NCBI RefSeq assembly: GCF_020804225.1
Contig: NZ_WJBI01000001.1
Span: forward strand, 112,942 to 176,941
Length of the DNA: 64,000 bases
Source of the DNA: Methanosarcina sp. DH2
GTDB lineage: Archaea > Halobacteriota > Methanosarcinia > Methanosarcinales > Methanosarcinaceae
Reading direction: 5' to 3'
The number at the start of each line of letters is the position of its first letter. The stretch's first letter is position 1. The notes beneath the pieces are model-generated. The model saw nothing but the letters and a program-made list of their open reading frames with translations, was not told where the DNA came from and did not search any database. Made by a program: the position numbers and the translations under genes. Positions 46,171 through 55,578 of the stretch are shown piece after piece.

Positions 46171-47070
46171 CTGCTGATTACACCTGCAAGGAATGAAGAA
46201 GAAAACCTGCCTGATGTTTCCAAATCTGTAATAGGGCAGGAAGTAATACCTGCACTATGGATTATAGTGGACGATGGAAGTACGGATGAGACACCTCGCA
46301 TTCTCGAAGAGCTGAAGGCAAAATACTCCTGGATTCGCAGCATAAGGCTCCCTCCAAGACCAAGGGATATAACCTTTCACTATAGCTATGTCTGCAAACA
46401 GGGATTTGATCATGCACTGGAATACTGCAGTGAAAATGGCATTGAATACGAATACATAGGCCTTCTTGATGCCGATACCGTACTGGAGGGAAACTATTTT
46501 GGAAAATTAATAGGTGAATTCGAAAAAGATTCCTCTGTAGGGATTGCAAGCGGAGGAGTTTACTATGATGTTGGCGGTAAGCTTTCACGAGAAGTGTCAG
46601 ATAAAAATCTGCCCCGAGGTACAGGAAGGCTCTGGAGAAAATCCTGTTTCTTCGAGACTGAAGGCTATCAAGTGGAACCTTCCCCTGATTCCATCTCCAA
46701 TACTAAAGCCCTCCTTCGGGGCTGGCAGCTAAGGCAGTATGCAGACGTGATTGAAGTCCAGAAACGAAAAACGAGCGCAGGAGAGGGGCTCTGGAAGGGA
46801 TATGTCAAAAACGGCTGGATGGCTTATTACGTGGACAAAAACCTGCCTATGGTACTGTTTAATACGCTTTATCATTCCCTGAAGTCTCCACATTACACAG
46901 GAATTGCATATCTCTACGGATATCTCAATTCGGCCATTAAAAGGGAGAAAAAAATTAAGGATAAGGAAATAAAAGCTTATTACAAAAACCAGAATATGGG
47001 GCTGCTATTTTCCAGAGTTTCGGGAGTTTTAAGCCGCAACTCTACAGATACCAGGCAGGAAGAAGAATGA
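46171..47070 (+). CDS. GT2 glycosyltransferase with non-standard start
   Basis: The family 2 start LLITPARNEEENLP and VDDGSTDET are in one open frame from 46111, but it has no ATG, GTG or TTG before 46267. That GTG would remove the nucleotide-binding first strand. AAAGGA (46160-46165) is well spaced to CTG 46171 or 46174, so CTG may be the start, or a frameshift or sequence error has removed it. LLDADTVLEGNYF holds the DxD. About 300 residues, no clear membrane segment. It begins 17 bases after the deacetylase stop. Confidence 0.7.
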   Translation: MLITPARNEEENLPDVSKSVIGQEVIPALWIIVDDGSTDETPRILEELKAKYSWIRSIRLPPRPRDITFHYSYVCKQGFDHALEYCSENGIEYEYIGLLDADTVLEGNYFGKLIGEFEKDSSVGIASGGVYYDVGGKLSREVSDKNLPRGTGRLWRKSCFFETEGYQVEPSPDSISNTKALLRGWQLRQYADVIEVQKRKTSAGEGLWKGYVKNGWMAYYVDKNLPMVLFNTLYHSLKSPHYTGIAYLYGYLNSAIKREKKIKDKEIKAYYKNQNMGLLFSRVSGVLSRNSTDTRQEEE

Positions 47071-47115
47071 ATACTCTAAAATATTTTATGAGAGTTATGT
47101 ATTATAGGTGACGTT

Positions 47116-48330
47116 ATGAAGGTTCTCTTTCTGGACATAGTGTGGCCTCTTTACCTGGCTGATGGTTCGCTTATCCACAGGCATGAGCTTGTAAGCAACC
47201 TGGCAGGGCTAGACAACGAAATCCATATCTTCACTACTGATATCTCCACACTTTCGCACATGGACAATATCCGCTGCCATTATATACGCCCTGGAAGCCT
47301 GCTTACCCTCACAATCAATTATTTCCGGAGCTCTGCACGTCTGGTCGGTTCCGAAACTTTTGATGTGCTCTATACAAGAAATCCTAATTTCGGTTTCCTT
47401 GCCGGGCTTTTCTGCAGAGGCAGGTGCAAAGCGCTGGTTTATGAATTAAATGGAATCCCTGAGGATGAAAGCAGCCTTATCAAATCCAGATTCAGTAAAG
47501 AGAACTCTTTGCAGGGGGGAAAAATGATAAATTTATTCCGGTATTTTTCTTCTGCAAAAGCCAGGTTAAAGGTTTCGGTTCTGAAAAAAGCTCTTGGTCT
47601 TTCGGATAAGATAATCGCAGTAACGCCTGGGATAAAAGCGAATATCGAGAGTGCTTACAACATTCCTGGAAAAAAAATAACCGTGGTATCCAACGGAGCA
47701 AATACCTCCCTGTTCAAACCTCTCGGGCAGGGTGAATGCAGAAATGATCTTGGGCTTGACCCGGAAACTCCTTATATCTGTTTTGTGGGAAACCTTGCTC
47801 CCTGGCAGGGAGTCGAATATCTGGTAAAGGCAGCTCCCTCAATACTTTCCGGATTCCCTGAGTGCCGTTTCCTTATTGTCGGCGACGGGGTTATGAAAAA
47901 TGAGCTGCTTAACCTTTCAAGAGAACTAGGGGTTGCAGACAGATTTATTTTTACAGGCGTGGTTGCCTACGATCGCGTGCCTGCGTACATCAATGCAAGC
48001 GATATCTGTGCTGCTCCCTTTATCCTTGCAAGAAACGCAAAAATCGGACTCTCCCCTCTGAAATTATATGAGTATATGGCCTGCGGAAAGCCAGTTGTTG
48101 CAAGTGCGATCAGCGGGGTTGCCGATGTACTCGAGGCTTCGGAAGGAGGAATTCCTGTCTCTCCGGAAAACCCGGAGACCCTTGCAGAAGCTATCTCAAA
48201 ACTGCTTGAAAATCAGGAATTGAGAGCGAAAATGGGCTCAAAAGGTTTAAGTTATGTTACTGAAAATTACAGCTGGCACAGTGTTGCTAAACAGGTAGAC
48301 GGGGTCTGTAAATCAGGACTCAAGGGCTGA
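47116..48330 (+). CDS. GT4 glycosyltransferase (3 of 3)
   Basis: This 404-residue GT-B enzyme has DGSLIHRHELVSNLAG, SNGANTSLFKPL, CFVGNLAPWQGVEYL, VGDGVM and KLYEYMACGKPVVAS. It is a close paralogue of 31931-33115. GGTGA precedes the ATG. It would add a sugar to the lipid-linked chain at the inner membrane face. Fourth gene of the 44.0-49.4 kb operon. Confidence 0.88.
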   Translation: MKVLFLDIVWPLYLADGSLIHRHELVSNLAGLDNEIHIFTTDISTLSHMDNIRCHYIRPGSLLTLTINYFRSSARLVGSETFDVLYTRNPNFGFLAGLFCRGRCKALVYELNGIPEDESSLIKSRFSKENSLQGGKMINLFRYFSSAKARLKVSVLKKALGLSDKIIAVTPGIKANIESAYNIPGKKITVVSNGANTSLFKPLGQGECRNDLGLDPETPYICFVGNLAPWQGVEYLVKAAPSILSGFPECRFLIVGDGVMKNELLNLSRELGVADRFIFTGVVAYDRVPAYINASDICAAPFILARNAKIGLSPLKLYEYMACGKPVVASAISGVADVLEASEGGIPVSPENPETLAEAISKLLENQELRAKMGSKGLSYVTENYSWHSVAKQVDGVCKSGLKG

Positions 48331-48407
48331 ATGCCCGGAACCTGTCTTTCTACTACTACTATAATTTATCAAAGCTACGAATTAGTGTCTGTCAAACGGG
48401 GCTTAAA

Positions 48408-49415
48408 ATGGACGAAATTGAAGTCAGAGAATTATTGCCATCTGAATACAAAGAATGGGATCTGCTTGTGGAAAAAGCTCAACCCGGTACGCTCTTTCAC
48501 ACAAGTGACTGGCTGGAAATCTGCAGGGACGTCCTTTCCAGAGACTTAAAGATTTATGGTTGTTTCAGAAACGGTGAGCTTGTGGGCGGATGCCCCATTT
48601 TCATTAAGAACATTAAAGGCATGCTGAAAATAGCATCTTCGACCTGCAATATGACTGACTATTGCGGCCCCCTTATAAAAGAGGGAGCCAGCTCTAAAGC
48701 CAGCAAACGTATGCAGGACACGCATGAGATTCTAGGGGCTCTCAGGGAATTCCTCTGCAAGCAGGGATTCGATAGCATTCATCTAACACTCGCCCCAGGG
48801 CTCGAGGATGTAAGACCTTTTACCTGGAAAGGGTGGGATTCGAGTGTGCGCTATACCCACCACCTGAAACTTAACGAAAACGTAGACAGTAACCTCTCAA
48901 GGAAAATCCGGAGAGAACTTAAGAGCGCAGAAGAGGCAGGGCTTAAAACGAAAGTCTCGAACGATCCTGAAACCTACCACCGCCTGCTTTCCCTTGTCTA
49001 TGAGAAACAAAATCTGGAACCCCCTCTTCCAAAAGAATTCTTTGAAAGGGTATTTAAGTTAATCCAGGAGAAAGATGTTGGTTACATGTTTGTCTCAGAA
49101 ACTCCTGAAGGAGAAGCAGTTGCAGCCCACCTTAACCTGTACGGTAAGAAATGCGCAATTACCTGGTCCTCAGCCCTGAACCCTGAATTTGGCAGAATGG
49201 GTCCCAATGCACTTCTGTATTATAATGAGTTCCTTGGCCTGAAGTCCAGAAATTTCGAATATATGAACGTAATGGCAGCAAACATCCCAAGATTTACGGA
49301 CTTTATCATGGGTTTTTCCCCGGAGCTTGTCCCTTATTATACAGTAACCCTGCGCAGCAAGAAGTATTCCCTCGCCAGGACATTATACCAGATTACACAT
49401 GAAGAGACTGAATGA
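48408..49415 (+). CDS. FemAB/GNAT-like acyltransferase (Acetyltransf_6 type)
   Basis: This 335-residue protein has the FemAB-like start PGTLFHTSDWLEI with YGCFRNGELVGGCPIF, a central RKIRRELKSAEEAG, and a second half with VAAHLNLYGKK and SSALNPEF. Family members transfer acyl or aminoacyl groups to sugars or cell-wall units. It may modify an amino sugar of the polymer. GGGGCTTAAA precedes the ATG. It ends the plus-strand operon. Confidence 0.8.
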   Translation: MDEIEVRELLPSEYKEWDLLVEKAQPGTLFHTSDWLEICRDVLSRDLKIYGCFRNGELVGGCPIFIKNIKGMLKIASSTCNMTDYCGPLIKEGASSKASKRMQDTHEILGALREFLCKQGFDSIHLTLAPGLEDVRPFTWKGWDSSVRYTHHLKLNENVDSNLSRKIRRELKSAEEAGLKTKVSNDPETYHRLLSLVYEKQNLEPPLPKEFFERVFKLIQEKDVGYMFVSETPEGEAVAAHLNLYGKKCAITWSSALNPEFGRMGPNALLYYNEFLGLKSRNFEYMNVMAANIPRFTDFIMGFSPELVPYYTVTLRSKKYSLARTLYQITHEETE

Positions 49416-49558
49416 TTGGAAAACAGGGAGCTTACTTACAGAAAGCCGGGTTAATTAAAAAGATTTAAAAAAACCGAAATCGGGATCTTTTCCGAAATCG
49501 GAATTTAATTATTTCTTGTGTAAAGGCCTGTATTGTGTTTCCACAAGCTTATGAAAAT

Positions 49559-49690
49559 TATTCTTTTTCCCACACTTTCTTTTTTCTCAGGTCTCTTTTT
49601 CTCAAACTTCTTTTTTTCAGATTTCTTTTTCTCAAACTTCTTTTTTTCAGATTTCTTTTCTTAAGTCTCTTTTTTTCAGGTCTTTCTTTC
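49559..49690 (+). terminator. T-rich convergent terminator region with tandem units
   Basis: Repeated CTTTTTCTCAAACTTC and TTTTTTTCAGATTTC units give many T runs on the plus strand after the acyltransferase gene. Archaeal termination often occurs at such runs. The region is convergent with the flippase gene. Confidence 0.5.
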
Positions 49691-49770
49691 TTAAAGGTTT
49701 CGTAGAGGTTCTTAAGGCGGTTAACTTATACTTGATTCTATTTTCTGAGAAGGAGATTTATTTTTCCTTT

Positions 49771-51228
49771 TCAGCTTCTATTTTTTACGTTTATAATAAA
49801 GGCTGAGAACATTTTTCTGAACATAGGATCGTCGTGAAGGGTTATTGCGTAATATATGCCTGTTAAGACCACGGCTGCAAATAGTATTATGTAAAAGTTT
49901 GAAAAAATCATTTCTATAATAATTAATGGAGCTGAAACGACGAGGCCTATTGTCGCATATCTTACAAGAGTCCCAATGCTTTCTTTCTTGCTAATTCCTG
50001 CAAGACCCAGCAGGTATGCATTGTTCCAGAGCCAGAACACGATTCCTGTAAAACTGTACAGGGCAAGAGCGAACTCAGGGCCTCCATAAGTTCCCCCTAT
50101 GAGCAGTGCTACTACTCTTGAGACAAGGAGAACTATACTGAAGATGAGCCAGACTGTCTGTTTTTCAAATACATTGTAGAGAGTTGAGATCGGTGAAGAA
50201 AGAAAGACAAGGAATATCCAGGGTACAAGGATCCTTACATATGTACCCGAAATACCCCACTCTTCCCCGAAAGCAAATGTGAAGATCTGTTCCCCGAGAA
50301 TTATCAGGAGTATCATAGGGAAGAGTCCTATTGAAATAAGCTTTTTATAAACCTCTCCAACTATAACCTTCATATCTCCTTCTCCATTCCCGTTCTTAAC
50401 TTCGCTTACTTTCTGGAAAAAGACCTGTCCTATAGCACTACCGACAATTCCCATTGGCAGGTTTACAACCTGGTTTGCAAGTGAAAAATGCCCTACAACC
50501 GATGTACTATAGAAATATGCGAGCAAAAAGGCAGGAACCTGTGGAGAAATAGTATTTGCGATCGATGACCAGGAACTGAATAACGGAAATTTTTTGTATT
50601 GAATAGCTACCTCTTTCATTCTTTTTATTGAGACCTTTTTGAAAATCTGAATATCTTTTTTTATGCCTTTGAGCATGAAAAGGTCTGCAAATAAATATCC
50701 TGCAATGAAGCCTCCTATCAGGCCTAATGGGGTAATACTCCATTTCCCAAACCCTATTTGAAATGCCTTTGACGTTAAGGTATTCGAAACTCTGGATCCT
50801 GCAATGACTCCGAACCGGGTTTTTCTTGAAAGCCAGTAGTTTTGCACAAAAAACATTCCGTTAAGGAATATTATCAGTGGAAGGAGAGGTAAGTATTTTG
50901 AAACTCCAGGAGTGTTAAAAATATTAATATCTTCCGGAATAAATAAGATTGCGATGCCTGTCAGTAAGGATACAACAGTTACCAGTACTGTGCATACAGA
51001 GGCAACATTTGCAGCGTCCTCCTCTGTTTTTGGCAGCATGATCGCAAATTGATACGAAAAAGTAGAAACTATCACAAGTATACCTGAAATTGACATGAAT
51101 ATCTGAAAAATCCCAAAATCAGATGGATTATAAATTCTTGTGACTATGGGTATGAGAAGTATGCCCAGAATCTGTGCAGTAACACTTCCTGATACAAGCT
51201 TTAGTACATTCGTTATAAAGTTCGACAT
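49771..51228 (-). CDS. Wzx-type polysaccharide flippase (3 of 3)
   Basis: This 485-residue membrane protein is related to 13892-15400: VTRIYNPSDFGIFQIF and YQFAIMLPKTEEDAANV match LTRLYGPEDFGVWALY and YEYSIMLPESDEEAVNL. About 14 segments. It should flip a lipid-linked unit. It is 93 bases from a GT-C/Wzy-like gene in the same direction and the two could work as a flippase/polymerase pair. Confidence 0.9.
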   Translation of the reverse strand: MSNFITNVLKLVSGSVTAQILGILLIPIVTRIYNPSDFGIFQIFMSISGILVIVSTFSYQFAIMLPKTEEDAANVASVCTVLVTVVSLLTGIAILFIPEDINIFNTPGVSKYLPLLPLIIFLNGMFFVQNYWLSRKTRFGVIAGSRVSNTLTSKAFQIGFGKWSITPLGLIGGFIAGYLFADLFMLKGIKKDIQIFKKVSIKRMKEVAIQYKKFPLFSSWSSIANTISPQVPAFLLAYFYSTSVVGHFSLANQVVNLPMGIVGSAIGQVFFQKVSEVKNGNGEGDMKVIVGEVYKKLISIGLFPMILLIILGEQIFTFAFGEEWGISGTYVRILVPWIFLVFLSSPISTLYNVFEKQTVWLIFSIVLLVSRVVALLIGGTYGGPEFALALYSFTGIVFWLWNNAYLLGLAGISKKESIGTLVRYATIGLVVSAPLIIIEMIFSNFYIILFAAVVLTGIYYAITLHDDPMFRKMFSAFIINVKNRS

Positions 51229-51320
51229 GGGGTTTCCAACTTTGAAATATATTAATTCAGTTTTAGTCGTGGATAGGGGTTTTCACTCAGGCGATTTATA
51301 TAATAGTTTCCAATGAATTT

Positions 51321-53258
51321 TTATCTTTGCACTTCTTTACTTTCTTTAAGATAAGCAAGTACCTCTGAATTATCATATACCAGTGAATATTCCGGAGCTT
51401 CAAAGCTTTTGAAGAAATCTGCCGGTAATGGCTGGATTGTGTTTACCCCATATCTATTCGGGTCATTTATGGATATTGGTTCCGTAAGGGCGGATCTTCT
51501 CAGCAATATCATACTATCGCCGTTGATTTCTCTCGACTCAATCTGGTGTGTATCGAAATATGTTGCGTTATTTGCATCGTATCCCGAATCCCTGTAAAAA
51601 AGACAGCTGTCATAGGGAGAATCCATCAGGATATTTCCTGAATACACTCCAGATAATGTTTTCACAGCCTGGATTTCAATGTTTTTGAACTGGTTTCTTA
51701 CGGTTGTCTCTTTTCCTACAAGAGGGTTGTCTTTATTAATTCCTGGAGTGGTCACCATTACAAATGAAAAAAGCAGCAGTATAATGAAGACCGCAGGAAT
51801 TTTCGCTTTTTTAGAGTTGAACAGGCTTACCAGTTTTAATATATATGAGGCAGCTACCAGTACCAGAAATACTGCTATTAGTGGGAACCACCTGCTTGTA
51901 AGAAAATTTCTCATGCCCAGTAAAGGAATCCCGTAGGCAAGGCTATACAAAATTACAACAACCAGGGCAATTGAGAACTTATCTATTTTTTCGGCGTCCC
52001 TGCGGGAAAACCATGTCAGAACCCCTCCTATTGCAAAGAAAGGCAGGGCAAGATAGCTTATATGAAGTATCAGTGTTTCCAGTGAGTCCTGATTGGTTAC
52101 AGTCCCCACAATAAGCTCATCACTCGAGTAGCTGGACCCCGCCTGAAGTACGTCTATAAGAGGTTTGAAAATCATTTCAAAAAAGGAGGTATCCGGAGTG
52201 ACATATGTGAACATCCAATAGGTCTGCAGACTAATCACAAAAAAGAGGATATAGTTAAAACTGGCTACTGCAGTGGGTGAACTTCCATAAAGCAGCTTAT
52301 GCAGGTATTTTCCTGCAAAGATTGAAACTAAAGCCAGAAAAACCACAAAAGTTGTCAACTGGTGGGTCAATATCATTAGAATTGTAGCAATGAGAAGAAG
52401 TCCTGCATGCACCAGGCCCGGCTTCTCGCTGAAGATCGCATAGAGGATAATTATAAAGTAGCAGAGAACAAGGGAACCCGGGGTTATGTTTGTAATTCCA
52501 GTGACGATATTATGATTATTCAGGTTTATTAATAAAGCAGCAAGCAAGCCCATCTGGGGGCCTTCAAGTTTCTTCCCGATGAGGTAAATCCCAGCCGTGC
52601 TAAAAATATTGGCAAACCCTATAGAGTAGAAGAAGCCGTCCTTGATATCCAGGCCGCCCATGAGCTGGGTCATAGAGACAAAAATGTGGGCAAGCGGATA
52701 ATAAAAATATTTGCTGCTGATCTCAATTGGAGGAACGATCCCTGTATCAGTAATTAGTTTTGCCATACCGGCATGAAAATAAGCGTCATAGCCCATGAGG
52801 CTTGGAAAATTATAATAGATTCCGGCTCTTATCAGGATTGAGAGCAGAAATATCTGCAGCAGAATTGGAGCTACCCTATCTCCTTTTCTTATGTACAGGA
52901 TCTCCGAGGCTATAATCCCTGCAAGTACACATATCAGTATAAAATAAGATATGGGTCTATAATACAGGTTTACGCTATATATGAATATACTTATAAGGAA
53001 TATGAGATAGAAGGAAAGGCTGAGTACATTTTTTAACCTGTCTTTTCCTGGAGATATCGGTGCCTCGCTCTTAAATTTTTTTCTGAACACAATATATATC
53101 AAACAGGCAGAAAGGACAGCAATTCCAATATCCTGCTGGTTCAAGTTGATCAGGTAATATAAAGAAACAATAAGTACACCTAAATTGAATCCCATGACAC
53201 TGAGAATCACGTCAAGGTTTCCGGTAAACTTCTCTTTACACTTTTTTATGATTTCCAT
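51321..53258 (-). CDS. GT-C/Wzy-like multi-pass membrane protein (2 of 2)
   Basis: This 645-residue protein has about 14 membrane segments. YDAYFHAG in the first outer loop gives a GT-C-like Asp/His motif, and KYFYYPLAHIF follows. A C-terminal outside region (about 530-645) has DSPYDSC and SLVYDNSEV. Paralogue of 28136-30157. It may polymerise or ligate the exported oligosaccharide. ATG 53258 (MEIIKK) is chosen since the extra 22 residues up to 53324 lack a ribosome site; either is possible. Confidence 0.7.
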   Translation of the reverse strand: MEIIKKCKEKFTGNLDVILSVMGFNLGVLIVSLYYLINLNQQDIGIAVLSACLIYIVFRKKFKSEAPISPGKDRLKNVLSLSFYLIFLISIFIYSVNLYYRPISYFILICVLAGIIASEILYIRKGDRVAPILLQIFLLSILIRAGIYYNFPSLMGYDAYFHAGMAKLITDTGIVPPIEISSKYFYYPLAHIFVSMTQLMGGLDIKDGFFYSIGFANIFSTAGIYLIGKKLEGPQMGLLAALLINLNNHNIVTGITNITPGSLVLCYFIIILYAIFSEKPGLVHAGLLLIATILMILTHQLTTFVVFLALVSIFAGKYLHKLLYGSSPTAVASFNYILFFVISLQTYWMFTYVTPDTSFFEMIFKPLIDVLQAGSSYSSDELIVGTVTNQDSLETLILHISYLALPFFAIGGVLTWFSRRDAEKIDKFSIALVVVILYSLAYGIPLLGMRNFLTSRWFPLIAVFLVLVAASYILKLVSLFNSKKAKIPAVFIILLLFSFVMVTTPGINKDNPLVGKETTVRNQFKNIEIQAVKTLSGVYSGNILMDSPYDSCLFYRDSGYDANNATYFDTHQIESREINGDSMILLRRSALTEPISINDPNRYGVNTIQPLPADFFKSFEAPEYSLVYDNSEVLAYLKESKEVQR

Positions 53259-53493
53259 ATGACCAACAACATAATAACTTTCTTTAGGATTATATAGTTT
53301 CCCGATGAAGCATTTTTCTTTCACACATTTAAACTATCCTTTTTATCGGACTGCGGTTTTTTACCTTTCATTTTAAAGCCCTGGTCATCTGTTTTTCTCT
53401 TCTTTATCTTCCAATCATTCCTCTTCTTTTTTGATTGAAGTCTTTTGGCTTTCTAAGTTCCAGAAAGTTTCAGAATAATCCCTACAAATATCC

Positions 53494-54531
53494 CTAAAGA
53501 TTGTATTCTTTATTCCACCAGTCGCAGATCTGAGCTCCCGGGGCCATCCATGCATCTTTCTCGGAGCAGTACTGCAGAAGCTTTTTATAAAATTCCAGGT
53601 ATTCGCCCTGCATATAAGTATTATGCCAGAGAACCGTAAGCACTCCTCTATAGCGTTCAACAGTAAGGATTAACTGTTCCGTAAGAGACCATGCCTGCTT
53701 GAAATCCAGACGCATCTGACTGTGAAAGAGAGTGGTGTCCATTATGGTCAGCGGGAGCTCCAGGATTTCTATTTCTTTTCCGGTTTTAAGGTTATATGGT
53801 CTGAAAGGGTGGCACATGCCGTTTCTGAAGCCTGCGCAATCATGATATCCAAAAGTTGAATCGTAGCCGAAACCAGCATCTGCCAGCAGTTCCCAGGTTT
53901 CCGGAGTTTTGAACCTGAGATAATGGTTTCTGTATCCCATCACTTCTTTCCTGAGGACCCTTTCCAGTTTTCGTTTTTTATTTTTTATTTCAGCCGGGTT
54001 ATTATAGGCTTCATGCCCTCCGTGGAGTCCCACTTCCCATCCTTCGTCCGAAATACGGCTAAGTTCTCCTTCAAGTTCTTCAATGCTGAAGGTAAAATCT
54101 TCATTTTCCGGATCAAGGGTGAGAAAATAGAATGTAGATTTTGCCCCGTACTTTTCTTCAAGCTCCATTATCCGCCTGAAATTCCATAAAGGGCTCCATG
54201 TTTTATTTATTCTTGAAAACGGGAGCATGGAGGCTTCTGCAAACTGGCCTCTTTTAAGAGCTTTTACAGTTCTTGCTGCAGTGTTCAACATGCCAGTACA
54301 TACAAAATCAATATCGTGAGTAAGACATATCGCAAATTTTTTCCCTTCCGGGTATTCCGGGCTCAACCCGCTCTTCAGCAAAAACTCCGAAACCTCAGGC
54401 TCAAAAACATTTCTTTGCCTGCTCAGGTAGTAAGGAAACCTTCCGTACTTATCCAGCAGAGCAGGATCATATTCCTCTTTTTTTGTAAATAAATCCCATA
54501 AATCTTTATTTTGCTCTACTTTCTTAAGCAC
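53494..54531 (-). CDS. Polysaccharide deacetylase-like protein (3 of 3)
   Basis: This 345-residue paralogue of 16347-17393 carries CLTHDIDF, LHGGHEAYNN, YRNHYLRF, CHPFRPYN and VLWHNT, so it keeps both motif 2 histidines. No signal peptide, so it acts inside. It ends in TAG (53494-53496) like few genes here; the length matches the paralogues, so it is read as a stop. It is the first or second gene of the right-hand minus-strand block with a WbpB-like partner. Confidence 0.82.
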   Translation of the reverse strand: MLKKVEQNKDLWDLFTKKEEYDPALLDKYGRFPYYLSRQRNVFEPEVSEFLLKSGLSPEYPEGKKFAICLTHDIDFVCTGMLNTAARTVKALKRGQFAEASMLPFSRINKTWSPLWNFRRIMELEEKYGAKSTFYFLTLDPENEDFTFSIEELEGELSRISDEGWEVGLHGGHEAYNNPAEIKNKKRKLERVLRKEVMGYRNHYLRFKTPETWELLADAGFGYDSTFGYHDCAGFRNGMCHPFRPYNLKTGKEIEILELPLTIMDTTLFHSQMRLDFKQAWSLTEQLILTVERYRGVLTVLWHNTYMQGEYLEFYKKLLQYCSEKDAWMAPGAQICDWWNKEYNL

Positions 54532-54642
54532 TTCATCAGCCTCACAGTTGTTGTTTGCCTCTTTCTTTTATCTGCGTAGTTGCTTTTGCAAACAAAGGCA
54601 GTTTCATTGCTGATTCCTGGATGACTTCATCTGGCTGCAATT

Positions 54643-55578
54643 TCATATCTCAACCATTTTTTCTTCCTTGTATGATTTGATTGCAGCTAAAGCCACTTCC
54701 AGAGCATGCTTCCCTTCTTCTCCTGAAGGCATCGGGCAGGTCCCGCTCCTGGCACAGAAGATAAAATGAGATAGCTCTTTCTGCAAGGGTTCGGCTTTTT
54801 CTACCCTGGCTTTCTGGACCCATCCATTATCGTGAAGTTCCACACTCTGGTCAAGATAGTCCAGATATGCAACACCTTTCAAACCAACAGCTGTAAGTTT
54901 CCGTATTTTATGAGGGGTTAGCCAGTTTGTTTCCACAAGCCCTGAGTATGCATGGTTCAAGCGCAGGTGAATGGTTGCGTGATCTTCAAAAGAATGAATA
55001 TCCGAGCCTGCTACGGCATAAACCTGGTTTATCTTCATTCCGTAGATGCAGGAGATTATATCTATGTCATGGACTCCAATATCCAGAATTACCCCAACAT
55101 CCCTTATTCTTGGATTGTAGGGGCCAACTCTTCTGGTTGAGACAGAAACGATTTTTCCCAGAGCTCCTGAGTCAACGATCTCTTTTAATTTCAGGACCGC
55201 AGGGTTAAATCTCTCTATATGCCCTACCATCAGATGCCTGTCCGTCTCTTCAGCAGATTCTATCATTGCAGTTGCATTTTCCACACTGTCTGCAATAGGT
55301 TTTTCGACAAGCACATCTACCCCTGCTTCAAGAGCATCAAGCACTATGGGGCAATGAAGGGTAGTAGGAGCTGCAATACTGATTGCGTCAAGTTTTGTTT
55401 TCTCGAACATTTTTTTATGGTCTGCAAAAGGCAGCGTATTGTATCTTGCTGCAATCTCTTTAATCCTTGAAATATTGGGATCCGAAATTCCTGCAAGTTT
55501 TACATCTTCCATTTCACTATAGATCCTGACATGGTTCTCCCCCATGTAACCGGTTCCAACCACTCCTACGCGTATCAA
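54643..55578 (-). CDS. Gfo/Idh/MocA sugar oxidoreductase, WbpB-like (2 of 2)
   Basis: This 311-residue paralogue of 18978-19916 shares GVVGTGYMGENHVRIYSEME, the EKPIA motif and LDIGVHDIDI. It starts at TTG 55578, eight bases after GGGGGT. It lacks the dehydrogenase, aminotransferase and acetyltransferase next to it, so it depends on the left operon for substrate or has another target. It is the most upstream gene of the right-hand minus-strand block. Confidence 0.83.
   Translation of the reverse strand: MIRVGVVGTGYMGENHVRIYSEMEDVKLAGISDPNISRIKEIAARYNTLPFADHKKMFEKTKLDAISIAAPTTLHCPIVLDALEAGVDVLVEKPIADSVENATAMIESAEETDRHLMVGHIERFNPAVLKLKEIVDSGALGKIVSVSTRRVGPYNPRIRDVGVILDIGVHDIDIISCIYGMKINQVYAVAGSDIHSFEDHATIHLRLNHAYSGLVETNWLTPHKIRKLTAVGLKGVAYLDYLDQSVELHDNGWVQKARVEKAEPLQKELSHFIFCARSGTCPMPSGEEGKHALEVALAAIKSYKEEKMVEI

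Noticed and set aside
53494-53496. TAG at the end of the third deacetylase as a pyrrolysine codon
   Set aside because: Length matches the two paralogues and another TAG follows within four codons, so it is an ordinary stop.
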